From the NCBI RefSeq assembly GCF_002797555.1, contig NZ_PGFA01000001.1, positions 2,728,001-2,792,000 on the forward strand: a stretch of 64,000 bases of DNA, read 5' to 3'. The stretch's first letter is position 1. Every line of letters starts with the position of its first letter. Positions 41,514-53,999 of this stretch are shown one piece after another. A program made the translations under genes and the position numbers. The notes under the pieces are model-generated. The model was given only the letters and a program-made list of their open reading frames with translations. It had not been told where the DNA came from and did no database searches. This stretch comes from Hymenobacter chitinivorans DSM 11115. Lineage in GTDB: Bacteria > Bacteroidota > Bacteroidia > Cytophagales > Hymenobacteraceae.

Positions 41514-41543
41514 TTTGTTTTCAATTTGGATTTATCACCTTTG
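41514..41543 (+). promoter_or_regulatory. Probable promoter of pfkA
   Basis: TTTG (41514-41517) is followed after 18 bp by CACCTTTG (41536-41543). The -7 element departs from TAnnTTTG at position one. It lies 37 bp before the ATG. The rest of the 247-bp gap upstream has no gene. Confidence 0.35.
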
Positions 41544-41579
41544 CCCCGCCCGCACTGGGCAGTTCCGATTACCTGAATT

Positions 41580-42554
41580 ATGATGAAACGTATTGCAGTT
41601 TTCACCAGCGGCGGCGACTCGCCGGGTATGAACGCCTGCATCCGGGCCGTGGTGCGCACGGCCGTGTACCACGGCATTGAGGTCTATGGCATCATGCGCG
41701 GCTACAGCGGCATGATTAAAGGCGAATTCGTCAAGCTCGACTCGGCCTCCGTGGCCAACACCGTGCAGAAGGGCGGCACGATTCTTAAGTCGGCCCGCAG
41801 CCAGAAATTCATGACCAAGGAAGGCCGGCAGCAGGCCTTCGACCAGCTCGTCAACAACGGCATCGACGGCCTGGTGGCCATCGGCGGCAACGGCACGTTT
41901 ACCGGCGCCACCATCTTCGAGCAGGAGTTCGGCATCCCGACCGTGGGCGCCCCGGGCACCATCGACAACGACCTTTACGGCACCGATTACACCATCGGCT
42001 ACGACACGGCCGTGAACACGGCCCTCGAAGCCATTGACAAAATCCGGGATACGGCCGACTCCCACGACCGCTGCTTCTTTATCGAGGTAATGGGCCGCGA
42101 CTCGGGTTACATTGCCATTCCCTGCGCCATCGGGGGCGGGGCCGAAATCGTGATGATTCCCGAAACCCAGATGTCGACCGAAGCCGTGATTGAAACGCTG
42201 CAGGCGGGCTGGAAACGCTCCAAAACCTCGTTTATCGTGGTAGTGGCCGAGGGCGACGAGGAAGGCAACTCCCACTCGGTAGCCAAGCAGGTGAAGGCCG
42301 CCATTCCCGAGCTCGACACCCGCGTGACCATCATCGGGCACGTGCAGCGCGGGGGCTCCCCCACCGCCGCCGACCGCCTGCTGGGCTCCCAAATCGGTAT
42401 TGCCGCCGTGGAGGGCCTCATGAACGGCATGCGCAACGTCATGGCCGGCATCGTGGACCGCAAGCTGGTTTACACTCCCTTCTCCGACACAATTCACAAA
42501 AAGAAGCTCATCAACCAAACCTTCATGCGCATGGTCGAGATTCTCTCGGTGTAG
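41580..42554 (+). CDS. pfkA: 6-phosphofructokinase
   Basis: A 324-residue ATP-type phosphofructokinase catalysing the committed step of glycolysis. It has FTSGGDSPGMNACIRAVV, IMRGYSGMIKGEFVKL, SARSQKF, the substrate loop GAPGTIDNDLYGTDYTIGYDTA with the catalytic Asp, EVMGRDSGYIA, and VQRGGSPTAADRLLGS. The nucleotide loop is AIGGNGTFTGA: Gly 105 (equivalent to E. coli G104) indicates ATP rather than PPi, but Asn 104 replaces the usual Asp that helps coordinate Mg2+. Full length, with a double Met start. Confidence 0.95.
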   Translation: MMKRIAVFTSGGDSPGMNACIRAVVRTAVYHGIEVYGIMRGYSGMIKGEFVKLDSASVANTVQKGGTILKSARSQKFMTKEGRQQAFDQLVNNGIDGLVAIGGNGTFTGATIFEQEFGIPTVGAPGTIDNDLYGTDYTIGYDTAVNTALEAIDKIRDTADSHDRCFFIEVMGRDSGYIAIPCAIGGGAEIVMIPETQMSTEAVIETLQAGWKRSKTSFIVVVAEGDEEGNSHSVAKQVKAAIPELDTRVTIIGHVQRGGSPTAADRLLGSQIGIAAVEGLMNGMRNVMAGIVDRKLVYTPFSDTIHKKKLINQTFMRMVEILSV

Positions 42555-42599
42555 CGGTGAAATAGTGAACTGGTGAGTTGTCGTTCTAACGTTTTTTAA

Positions 42600-42790
42600 C
42601 GGCTGTCATCCTGCGCGGCGCATAGCAGAGCGAAGGACCTTCCTCCCCTATCCCAGTACCGCTTGCCTCAACACGAAAAGGCCCTTTACCGCGCAATCGG
42701 CAAAGGGCTTTTTTGTGTTGAATCAAGCTACTCACTCAGCTGAGGAAGGTCCTCCGGTTACGCCTCAGGAGGAAAAACGACCTCTCGCGC
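42600..42790. repeat. Composite repeat with nested terminator
   Basis: Inverted outer words AGGACCTTCCTC (42634-42645) and GAGGAAGGTCCT (42742-42753) enclose a terminator. The flanks also contain TGTCATCCTGCGCGGCG and TCTCGCGCTGTCAG. The design, a terminator inside longer inverted flanks, is the same as at 20108-20375. Confidence 0.75.
42669..42720. terminator. Terminator between convergent pfkA and miaA
   Basis: CAACAC and GTGTTG flank AAAAGGCCCTTT and AAAGGGCTTTTTT. The hairpin has one bulge and T-runs on both strands. Confidence 0.78.
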
Positions 42791-42821
42791 TGTCAGAACA
42801 AAAACTCACTAGTTCACCATC

Positions 42822-43724
42822 TCACCACTTCACTGCCTCCGGGTGCAGCCACTGATACTGCGGGTCGCGGCGGAGCCAGGTGAGCTGGCGTTTGGCGTAG
42901 TGGCGGGTGTTGCGCTTGAGCAGGCGCACGGCTTCGGGCCAGTCGTAGAGGCCGTCGAGGTAGCCGAAGATTTCCTGGTAGCCCACCGTTTGCAGGGCGT
43001 TGTGGTGGCGGTACGGGAGCAGCGCCGTGGCCTCGGCCAGCAGGCCCTGGGCCAGCATCTGGTCTACCCGCTGGTCGATGCGCTGGTAGAGCTCCTCCCG
43101 GTCCCGGTTGAGGGCAATTTTGACGGTCTGAAATGGCCGCTCTTTGGTTACTTTCGGGGTGTGGAAGCTGGAAAACGGCTGGCCCGTGCTGCGCGTCACT
43201 TCCAGAGCCCGCACCACCCGCTGGTGGTTTTGCCGGTCGATGCGGGCGTAGGTTACCGGGTCGAGGCGCTGAAGCTCGGCCACCAAAGGCTCCAACCCGT
43301 GCTCGGCCAGCTCCTGCTGCAGGGCGGCCCGCACGGCGAGGTCAGCCCGGGGCATTTCGTCCAACCCTTCGGTTACGGCCTGCAGATACAGCCCCGAGCC
43401 GCCGGTCAGAATTACCACTTTATGCTTCTGAAACAGCTCGTCGAGCAGAGCCAGGCAGTCGGCCTCGAAGCGGCCGGCGTTGTAGTCCTCGGTAATACTG
43501 TGGGAGTCGATAAAGTGGTGCGTTACACCCTGCATTTCGGCCGCCGTGGGCTTAGCCGTCCCGATGCTCAGCTCCCGGAAAAACTGCCGCGAGTCGGCCG
43601 AAATAATGTCGGTGTGGTAGTGCCGGGCCAGCTCCACGCACAGCGCCGTTTTGCCCACGGCCGTGGGGCCCGAAATGACCAGCAAAGTAGGATGAAGTGG
43701 CGCCAGGCCGGGTAGTAGATTCAT
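42822..43724 (-). CDS. miaA: tRNA dimethylallyltransferase MiaA
   Basis: A 300-residue enzyme that transfers an isoprenyl group to N6 of A37 in tRNAs reading UNN codons. The P-loop is VISGPTAVGKTALCVELA, followed by IISADSRQFFRELSIGTAKP, HHFIDSHSITEDYNAG, VILTGGSGLYLQAV and the C-terminal YAKRQLTWLRRD. Its ATG overlaps the stop of the glycosyltransferase gene (ATGA), which fixes the start at 43724 and implies coupled translation. Confidence 0.95.
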   Translation of the reverse strand: MNLLPGLAPLHPTLLVISGPTAVGKTALCVELARHYHTDIISADSRQFFRELSIGTAKPTAAEMQGVTHHFIDSHSITEDYNAGRFEADCLALLDELFQKHKVVILTGGSGLYLQAVTEGLDEMPRADLAVRAALQQELAEHGLEPLVAELQRLDPVTYARIDRQNHQRVVRALEVTRSTGQPFSSFHTPKVTKERPFQTVKIALNRDREELYQRIDQRVDQMLAQGLLAEATALLPYRHHNALQTVGYQEIFGYLDGLYDWPEAVRLLKRNTRHYAKRQLTWLRRDPQYQWLHPEAVKW

Positions 43725-44848
43725 ACAGAAACAGGTTGGGCGGCCCACAGGGCCTGATACAGCGCCCCGAGGTGCTCTTCCTCACGCTGCCAGTTGAACT
43801 GCTGGCGGGCGCGGCGGCAGTTCTGGGCCAGGGCGTGGTAGCGGCCGGGATTGTGGTGCAGCAGCTGGTTGAGGGCCCCGGCAATGGAGGCGGGCGTGAG
43901 TTCCACGACTTCGGCCACTTCGTACTGCTCGTTGAGGTGGCGGTACTCGGGAAAATCCACAATCAGCTGCGGAATACCGGCGTGCAGGTAGTCGAAGAAT
44001 TTATTGGCCAGGGAATAGTAATAGCTCAGGCCCTGGTTTTCGAGCAGCATAATGCCTACCGTGGCTTGGCTGGTAATTTCGTGCAGCTCGGCCGGCAGCA
44101 CGAAGCCGCGGAAGTCAACCTTCCCGGAATCGAGCAGGCCCAGGGTGGCGGCCCGCTCCCGCAGGGCCGCGGATAAGTCGCCTTCCCCGCACAGCACCAG
44201 CCGGCCCGCCACCTGGGGCATGGCGTCGAGCAGGGCTTCCAGGCCCCGGCCGGCATTCAGAGCGCCCTGGTAGAGAATGTAGCCATCAGTGGGCGCGGCC
44301 GCGGGAGCCGGCGGCAGCTCCGCCGGAGTCAGGCGGCTGATGTTGCGCACCACTTCGAAGGGCCGGTGGTAGCGTTGCTCGAATACCCGGGCCAGGGCCG
44401 GGCCCACGGTGTAGGCCAGCGTGGCGCGGGGCACGATGAAGCGCTCCACGGCCCGCCACAGGCGCTGCACGGCCGGCCGGGCCACCACTTCGGGCACCTC
44501 CGTAAACAACTCGTGGGCGTCGTACACGAAGGGCTGCCCGCCGAGCCGGGCCCGCAGCCACACGGGCAGGGCGGTGTCTAAATCAATGGCGCACCAAGCC
44601 GCTGCTTGCTGCCCGAGCAGGTAGACCAGCAGGCGCAGGTTGAATTCGAGGTAGAACAGCTTGCCTTTATTCAGCCAGCACCGCAGCCGGTGCTGCCGGT
44701 AGGGCTGCTCCGTCAGGGGCCGGGAAGTGGGCCACTGCCGCCCCACCAGCAGCACGTCGTAGCCGCGGCAAACCAGGCTGCCGCAAATTCGTTGCATGCG
44801 CTGGTCGTAGTTTAAATCGGTGGTAACGGTGAAGATAAGAGTGCGCAT
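43721..44848 (-). CDS. Glycosyltransferase, GT4-like
   Basis: A 375-residue GT-B-fold glycosyltransferase. The acceptor half opens with TLIFTVTTDLNYDQRMQRICGSL and contains FVYDAHELFTEVPEV. The donor half has GYILYQGALNAGRGLEALLDAMP, LVLCGEGDLSAALRERAATLG, VDFRGFVLPAELHEITSQATVGIMLLENQGLSYYYSLANKFFDYLHAGIPQL. The Glu in the last segment is the usual nucleotide-sugar-binding residue. Acceptor unknown. Overlaps miaA by 4 bp. Confidence 0.92.
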   Translation of the reverse strand: MRTLIFTVTTDLNYDQRMQRICGSLVCRGYDVLLVGRQWPTSRPLTEQPYRQHRLRCWLNKGKLFYLEFNLRLLVYLLGQQAAAWCAIDLDTALPVWLRARLGGQPFVYDAHELFTEVPEVVARPAVQRLWRAVERFIVPRATLAYTVGPALARVFEQRYHRPFEVVRNISRLTPAELPPAPAAAPTDGYILYQGALNAGRGLEALLDAMPQVAGRLVLCGEGDLSAALRERAATLGLLDSGKVDFRGFVLPAELHEITSQATVGIMLLENQGLSYYYSLANKFFDYLHAGIPQLIVDFPEYRHLNEQYEVAEVVELTPASIAGALNQLLHHNPGRYHALAQNCRRARQQFNWQREEEHLGALYQALWAAQPVSV

Positions 44849-44993
44849 ACGGGCGGGTGGCGGCGGGTGGCGCGGAGGAATCTGCCGCCGAAACGCGCTA
44901 TCTGGGATATTTTTGACAAATTTAAGAAGTTAAAACTCGCGTACTGGTCAAAGGACGTAGACCAAGCTCCCCGCCGACCACCTATTCTACCCG

Positions 44994-49121
<4,128 letters not shown>

Positions 49122-49180
49122 TTCCCGTAGAACCTTCTGACTGACCTTCCTTTCTCCTCCGACCCTAAACATTCTTCTCC

Positions 49181-49558
49181 ATGGCTGATTCTAAAACCAT
49201 CCTGATAGCAGAGGACAGCTCTGTTATTTTGAACCTGACCAAAAAAATTCTGGAGCTCCAGAAATATAAAATTGTATCGGCCAAGAACGGCGGGGAAGTT
49301 ATCAAGCAAGTTGAGTCCCAGCCCATCGACTGCGTGCTGATGGACATCAACATTCCGGTGAAGGACGGCATGGAGTGCACCCGCGAAATCCGGCGCAACG
49401 CCGACCCGCGCATCGCCCAGATTCCGATTATTGCCATCACCGGCAACGCCAACAACTACTCCATGGAGCAGTTCCGCGAGGCCGGCGTGACGGACTACCT
49501 GCCCAAGCCCCTCGACTTCGACGCCCTGGTGCGCGTGGTAAAGCAGTACGTTGGGTAA
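49181..49558 (+). CDS. Single-domain response regulator (REC)
   Basis: A 125-residue CheY-like receiver with no output domain. The acidic pair is in ILIAEDSSVIL, the phospho-acceptor Asp in CVLMDINIPVKDGMECTREIR, Thr in IIAITGNAN and Lys in YLPKPLDFDALVRV. It starts 59 bp after the hybrid kinase stop and is the likely terminal acceptor of that kinase's HPT domain. Confidence 0.93.
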   Translation: MADSKTILIAEDSSVILNLTKKILELQKYKIVSAKNGGEVIKQVESQPIDCVLMDINIPVKDGMECTREIRRNADPRIAQIPIIAITGNANNYSMEQFREAGVTDYLPKPLDFDALVRVVKQYVG

Positions 49559-49569
49559 GGCGTAATTTT

Positions 49570-49652
49570 GAATGGTGAATGCTGAATTATGAATTGAAAA
49601 CGCTACTCCGCTTCCGGCTAACGGTTACTTCATAATTCAGCATTCACCATTC
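49570..49652. repeat. Long perfect inverted repeat (ATTCACCATTC family)
   Basis: Arms of 24 bp (49570-49593 and 49629-49652) are perfect complements; the left begins GAATGGTGAATGCTGAATTA. The 35-bp loop is GC-richer. After the right arm ATCATTCA continues the same word. It probably forms a strong hairpin after the receiver gene, and belongs with the other low-complexity inverted repeats in the window. Confidence 0.88.
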
Positions 49653-49666
49653 ATCATTCAACCAAA

Positions 49667-50446
49667 GTGCAAGTTACTTTTCTCGGCACGGGGACGTCGC
49701 AGGGGGTGCCCATGATTGGGTGCCACTGCCCGGTGTGCACCTCGGTAGACTACCGCGACAAGCGCCTGCGCGTGTCGGTGCACGTGCAAACCCAGGGCAA
49801 GAGCCTGATTATCGACTCGGGGCCCGACTTTCGCCAGCAGGTGCTGCGGGCCCGCATCGACCATCTGGACGCGCTGGTATTTACCCACGAGCACAAGGAC
49901 CACACGGCCGGCATGGACGACATCCGGGCCTACAACTTTAAGCAGCAGCAGGACATGCCCGTGTACGCCGAGCCCCGGGTACTGGACCAGCTGCGGCGCG
50001 AGTACGCCTACATTTTTGCCGAGCACAAGTACCCCGGCGTGCCCAAGGTGCAGACCATCCCGATTCTGAGCGACACGGAAAGCTTCCGGGTGGAAGGCGT
50101 GGAAGTGCACCCCATCCGGGCCCTGCACTACAAGCTGCCCGTGCTGGGCTTCCGCATCGGCAACTTCACCTACATCACCGACGCCAACTACCTCTCACCG
50201 GAATCCTTGGAGCGGGTGCGGGGCTCGGAAATCATCGTGCTCAACGCCCTGCGCCACGAGGAGCACATTTCGCACTACTCTCTGCCCGAGGCGGTAGACA
50301 TTCTCACCGATCTGGCCCCACGCGTGGGCTACATCACCCACATCGGGCACCAACTGGGCAAGCACCGCGAGGTAGAAGCCACGCTACCCAGCTTTATCCG
50401 CCTGGCCTACGACGGACTGCAGGTGGAACTGCAGGACGAGCAATAA
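49667..50446 (+). CDS. MBL-fold phosphodiesterase (PhnP/RNase Z-like)
   Basis: A 259-residue metallo-beta-lactamase-fold hydrolase from a GTG start. Motifs: FLGTGTSQGVPMIGCHCPVC (with Cys residues typical of PhnP-like members), LIIDSGPDFRQQVL, the metal-binding FTHEHKDHTAGMDDIRAYN, YITDANYLSPESL, and GYITHIGHQLGKH near the C-terminus. Family members hydrolyse cyclic phosphodiesters or phosphoesters. The cellular substrate is not evident; there is no phn gene nearby. Confidence 0.9.
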   Translation: MQVTFLGTGTSQGVPMIGCHCPVCTSVDYRDKRLRVSVHVQTQGKSLIIDSGPDFRQQVLRARIDHLDALVFTHEHKDHTAGMDDIRAYNFKQQQDMPVYAEPRVLDQLRREYAYIFAEHKYPGVPKVQTIPILSDTESFRVEGVEVHPIRALHYKLPVLGFRIGNFTYITDANYLSPESLERVRGSEIIVLNALRHEEHISHYSLPEAVDILTDLAPRVGYITHIGHQLGKHREVEATLPSFIRLAYDGLQVELQDEQ

Positions 50447-50554
50447 CATTGCTGGAGCAACACGCCACCCCTCCCCCGCCGCCCTAGCCGGCCGCGGGCC
50501 AGTCCCGATACGCCTGGACTTTTAGTAAGTGGCTTTAGGCCGCGGCGGTTGACC

Positions 50555-51034
50555 TTACCGGGGCGTTTTGGTTACGTTGAACCACAGCGCCCAATCCTGT
50601 AGAGCGGGCATTTTGCCTTTTTCCGGCTGTTTGTCGATGTCCCACACGGTATAGGTCAGCAGGTAGCGGCGGCCGTTGGCCCGAATGCTGGTCGTGTCGA
50701 GCCAGGCGCCGAGGGCGGAGCGCTGCGGGCCGTCGGGCAGGCGCAGCTGCTGGCTTTGGCCCTGCGCATCGGTAATGGCCAGCACGGGCCAGGCCGAAGG
50801 CCCCACGGCGCACTGCAAGCCCTCGGGGCAGTACGTCGTATTTAGGTCCTCAAGCTGAATGGTAAGCTCCCGGCTGCCGGTGCCGGGCAGAAAAGCCTGC
50901 TGCCGATAGTGCAGGGCAAAGTCCTTGTCAAAGTCGACGGCGAAGTCCGGCGCTGGCAGCTGCGGGTCGACGGTGGATTTCTGGCAGGCGCCCAAGCCCA
51001 GTGCCAGGGCCAATACGAGTACAGTAGATTTCAT
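50555..51034 (-). CDS. Lipoprotein, unknown function
   Basis: A 159-residue protein from the ATG at 51034, which opens into a lipoprotein signal (LVLALALGLGAC, Cys 17). The mature part is beta-rich and contains TIQLEDLNTTYCPEGLQCAVGPSAWPVLAITD, similar in tone to small periplasmic proteins of Bacteroidota. No family is recognised with confidence. It is divergent from rqcH. Confidence 0.72.
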   Translation of the reverse strand: MKSTVLVLALALGLGACQKSTVDPQLPAPDFAVDFDKDFALHYRQQAFLPGTGSRELTIQLEDLNTTYCPEGLQCAVGPSAWPVLAITDAQGQSQQLRLPDGPQRSALGAWLDTTSIRANGRRYLLTYTVWDIDKQPEKGKMPALQDWALWFNVTKTPR

Positions 51035-51191
51035 CAGGCAAGCAATAGCAACAGGGAGGGGTAATGAGTAGGAGCAGCCCGCACGCAGGCTCGGGAGGGT
51101 GAGCGAATCCCCGGGCCAATGGTTGCATGCGGCCTTCGTAGTATTTGGCTTTACCTTGCATAGCGGCACCGGGGCCGCTTTTATTTTTCCC

Positions 51192-52742
51192 ATGCACAAC
51201 AATTATTATTTCCTGCGCCAGCTGGCTCCCGCCCTGGCCCAGCAGCTGGCCGGCTTTGCGGTAGCCAGCTGCTTTTCCCAGGAAAAAGACGAGCTGGTCA
51301 TTGGCCTGACCAAGGGCGAAGCCGAGTTCTGGCTCAAGGCCCAGCTGTCGGCGACGTTTCCGGCCCTGGCCCTACCCGAAACCTTTCACCGGGCCCGGGC
51401 CAATTCCGTGGACCTACTGCCCGGCTTGCTGGGGCAGGTGGTGGAGGCGGTGAGCGTGTTTTCCCACGACCGGGTGCTGCGCCTGCACTTCCGAGGCGGG
51501 GCCACGCTGCTATTCAAGCTGTTTGGCCCCCGGCCCAACGCCGTGTTCCGTCCGAACCCGCAAGCTCCGGCCGAGTTGTTTCACCAGCGCTACCTGGCCG
51601 ATGCCGACCTGACGCCCGCGCCCGAGCCCCTCCCCGACCTGCTCAATCCGCTGCGCAGCTACCCGGGCCTGGGCGACGTGCCGCCCCGCTACCTGCGTGC
51701 CCACGGCTACGACGCGGCCGACCTGCCCACCCGGCTCCGCATGGTGCAGGACGTGGTGGCCCTGCTCGAAAACCCGCCGCACTTCTACCTGACGGCCGTG
51801 GAGGGTAAAACCCGGTTGACGCTGCTGCCGGTGGGCGACGTAGAGCAAACCCTACCGCCCGACCCGGTAGCAGCCCTGCGCCTGTTTGTGCCGCTCATCC
51901 TGGGCCGCCGGGCCTACGAAACCGAGCTGCGCCAGGTGCGGCAGGAGCTGGAGAAGCGGGCCGAGGAAGCTACCGTCAGCGCCAGCCAGGCCCGCACCCG
52001 GCTCTACGCCCTGGAGCACACGGCCGGCTACCGGCAAACGGCCGACCTGATTATGGCCAATTTGACCAACATTCCGGCCGGGGCGGCGCAGGTGGAAGTC
52101 GAGGATTTTTACCAGGATAACCAGCTGCGCACCATCAAGCTTAAATCGACGGAAACGCCCCAGCGCACAGCCCAGAACCTGTACCGCAAAGCCAAAAATC
52201 AGAAGATTGAAACCGAGCAGCTGCAGGAACGCATCGAGCGGCGCGAAACGGAGGCCCTCTGGTGCCTGGAGCGTCTCGAGGAGCTGGCCGCCATTGCCGA
52301 CCTGCGCACGTTGCGCACCTGGCGCAAAACCCACGAGTTGCTGCCCGCCACCAAGGCCCAGGAAGCGGCGGAGCTGCCCTTCAAGGTGTTTTCCGACGGT
52401 GGCTATACCATTCTGGTGGGCCGCAACGCCCAGAACAACGACCTGCTCACCCAGCGCTACGCCCACAAGGACGACCTGTGGCTGCACGCCAAGGATGTGA
52501 CGGGTTCCCACGTGGTGATAAAGCAGAAACCCGGGCAGCCCACACCCGAGCCGGTAATCGAGCGGGCGGCACAGCTGGCGGCCTGGTATTCGCGCCGCAA
52601 AAACGACTCCCTCTGTCCCGTGACGGTGACGCCCAAGAAATTTGTGCGCAAGCGCAAGGGTGCCGTGGCCGGACAGGTAGTGGTGGAGCGGGAACGGGTG
52701 GTGCTGGTGGTGCCCGCCAACCCGTTTGAGCGCAACGGCTAA
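51192..52742 (+). CDS. rqcH: NFACT-family ribosome quality control protein (RqcH-like)
   Basis: A 516-residue protein with NFACT-N (residues 1-150, LRQLAPALAQQLAGFAV and FSHDRVLRLHF with the Asp-Arg pair found in RqcH), a long coiled coil (about 280-385) and NFACT-R (about 400-510, FSDGGYTILVGRNAQNNDLLTQRYAHKDDLWLHAKDVTGSHVVI). In the family it binds obstructed 50S subunits with tRNA-Ala and adds alanine tails. ATG 51192 is chosen because the extension upstream is unconserved. No other quality-control gene is adjacent. Confidence 0.9.
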   Translation: MHNNYYFLRQLAPALAQQLAGFAVASCFSQEKDELVIGLTKGEAEFWLKAQLSATFPALALPETFHRARANSVDLLPGLLGQVVEAVSVFSHDRVLRLHFRGGATLLFKLFGPRPNAVFRPNPQAPAELFHQRYLADADLTPAPEPLPDLLNPLRSYPGLGDVPPRYLRAHGYDAADLPTRLRMVQDVVALLENPPHFYLTAVEGKTRLTLLPVGDVEQTLPPDPVAALRLFVPLILGRRAYETELRQVRQELEKRAEEATVSASQARTRLYALEHTAGYRQTADLIMANLTNIPAGAAQVEVEDFYQDNQLRTIKLKSTETPQRTAQNLYRKAKNQKIETEQLQERIERRETEALWCLERLEELAAIADLRTLRTWRKTHELLPATKAQEAAELPFKVFSDGGYTILVGRNAQNNDLLTQRYAHKDDLWLHAKDVTGSHVVIKQKPGQPTPEPVIERAAQLAAWYSRRKNDSLCPVTVTPKKFVRKRKGAVAGQVVVERERVVLVVPANPFERNG

Positions 52743-52770
52743 CGTACCGGGCGTAGGTCGCCCATCTGGC

Positions 52771-52804
52771 GGAAGTCTTCAGCCGCTGCAGGCGGCGGAC
52801 TTCC
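52771..52804. other. Hairpin after rqcH
   Basis: GGAAGTC (52771-52777) and GACTTCC (52798-52804) enclose an inner stem GCCGC/GCGGC. No T-run follows, so termination is uncertain. The following 52805-52940 holds no gene. Confidence 0.4.
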
Positions 52805-52942
52805 AGCCTCGCGCACGAGGTCAGTTTCCAGACTGACGCTGGCAGAAAAAGCCCGGAACGACTGGATTTGCACCGAAAACAGCTACCTCCCATCTTAGCT
52901 GCAGCTCCAAACTCACTGCCTGCTCCAGAATAGCTCCCAAAA

Positions 52943-52980
52943 CAAAACCGGCCGGCTCCTGGAAAAGGAACCGGCCGGTT
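52943..52980 (-). terminator. Terminator of the tRNA-Leu gene
   Basis: AACCGGCCGG and CCGGCCGGTT are perfect arms. On the minus strand TTTTGTTTT follows, placing it just downstream of the tRNA. Confidence 0.82.
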
Positions 52981-52987
52981 GGCGTTG

Positions 52988-53069
52988 TGCGCGCGGGGAG
53001 ATTCGAACTCCCACACCCGAAGGCACCACCCCCTCAAGATGGCGTGTCTACCAGTTTCACCACGTGCGC
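52988..53069 (-). tRNA. tRNA-Leu (anticodon GAG)
   Basis: An 82-nt class II tRNA. Acceptor GCGCACG pairs with CGCGCGC apart from an A5-C68 mismatch. The D-loop has TGGTAGACACGC. The anticodon stem CCATC/GGTGG encloses TTGAGGG with GAG. A variable arm TGCCTTCGGGTG and T-arm GGGAG-TTCGAAT-CTCCC follow, and A73 is the discriminator. The 3' CCA is not encoded (CAA follows). Confidence 0.95.
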
Positions 53070-53142
53070 AGAGGGTAAAAAAAGCGGTACTCGCAGCAGC
53101 AACTCGGAAGCGGCTGACTTCGCTGAGGCGGCGAAGTGGGGA

Positions 53143-53173
53143 CAAAAGTAGTTGGTTGACCCAAACGGCGCAA
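53143..53173 (-). promoter_or_regulatory. Promoter of tRNA-Leu
   Basis: On the minus strand TTG is followed after 20 bp by TACTTTTG (53150-53143), an exact TAnnTTTG. The transcript would start about 65 bp upstream of the tRNA. The remaining gap to 53360 holds no gene. Confidence 0.5.
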
Positions 53174-53369
53174 GTGGAAACAGGTTTTTTCTGCGAAAAA
53201 GGCGTGTCAAGCGGCCCTCACAGCCGCTGACGAACTAGTAATCAGGATACAAGGAGTCAAAAAAAATTTGCACGCTCTTTGCAAAGCGGCCCCGAACGGC
53301 TGAGCTTCGTAGCCGCGGTTCATTTGCGGTTCATGCCCGACAGCTGAACTTTAGCCCGGGCAACCGGGC

Positions 53370-53403
53370 GGGCCGCCACAGATCAGATTCTGCGGCCCTT
53401 TTT
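53370..53403 (+). promoter_or_regulatory. Terminator-like hairpin in the leader of the iron permease gene
   Basis: GGGCCGC (53370-53376) pairs with GCGGCCC (53392-53398) and is followed by TTTTT. It sits only 27 bp before the permease ATG with no plus-strand gene directly upstream, so it could be an attenuator rather than a plain terminator. Confidence 0.45.
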
Positions 53404-53429
53404 CCTCACCTCCTCACGCGCACTACTTT

Positions 53430-53936
53430 ATGGATCAGACCCGGGAAGCGTTGGTAAAGCCAACGAGTAACACGGCTGCTTTCTTTGCTCACCTCGCCGA
53501 GCGCATCACCAAGTTTTCGGGCACCACCCTGGCCTTTTGCCTGGCCCTGGGGCTGGTGCTGCTCTGGGCCCTCACCGGGCCGCTGTTCCAGTACTCCGAG
53601 ACCTGGCAGCTGGTCATCAACACGGGTACCACCATCATTACCTTCCTGATGGTATTTCTCATTCAGCGGGCCCAGAACAAGGATTCCCTGGTGCTGCACC
53701 TGAAACTCAACGAGCTGATTGCCGCCACCAAGGGCGCCAGCAACCGCCTGATCAACTCCCAGGACTTTACGGAGGACGAAATCAACATTCTGCACCAGTA
53801 CTACTGCCTGCTGGCCGAAAAGGCCCAGAAGGAAAACGACCTGGGCCGAACCCACACGGTGGAAGAAGCCGAGGAAAACCACCAGGAAAAGGTGGAGGCC
53901 CACCACAGCAAGAAGGCCGTGGCCCACCACGGCTAG
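53430..53936 (+). CDS. Low-affinity iron permease family protein
   Basis: A 168-residue protein with two membrane helices (about 33-55, TLAFCLALGLVLLWALTGPLF, and 62-82, LVINTGTTIITFLMVFLIQRAQ). The conserved NTGTTIITFLMVFLIQ-x-xQNKD segment is the hallmark of the bacterial low-affinity iron permease family. A helical cytoplasmic part and a His-rich tail (EAHHSKKAVAHHG) follow; the tail may bind metal. The neighbours Dps and a VIT1-type transporter support a role in iron handling. Transport itself is not proven for this bacterial family. Confidence 0.88.
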   Translation: MDQTREALVKPTSNTAAFFAHLAERITKFSGTTLAFCLALGLVLLWALTGPLFQYSETWQLVINTGTTIITFLMVFLIQRAQNKDSLVLHLKLNELIAATKGASNRLINSQDFTEDEINILHQYYCLLAEKAQKENDLGRTHTVEEAEENHQEKVEAHHSKKAVAHHG

Positions 53937-53942
53937 GGCACG

Positions 53943-53979
53943 AAAAAGCCCCGGTACCGCAACGGTACCGGGGCTTTTT
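53943..53979. terminator. Bidirectional terminator between permease and dps
   Basis: AAAAAGCCCCGGTACC pairs perfectly with GGTACCGGGGCTTTTT around GCAAC; T-runs on both strands. Confidence 0.92.
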
Positions 53980-53999
53980 GCTGAAGGCGGAGCCTCGTA

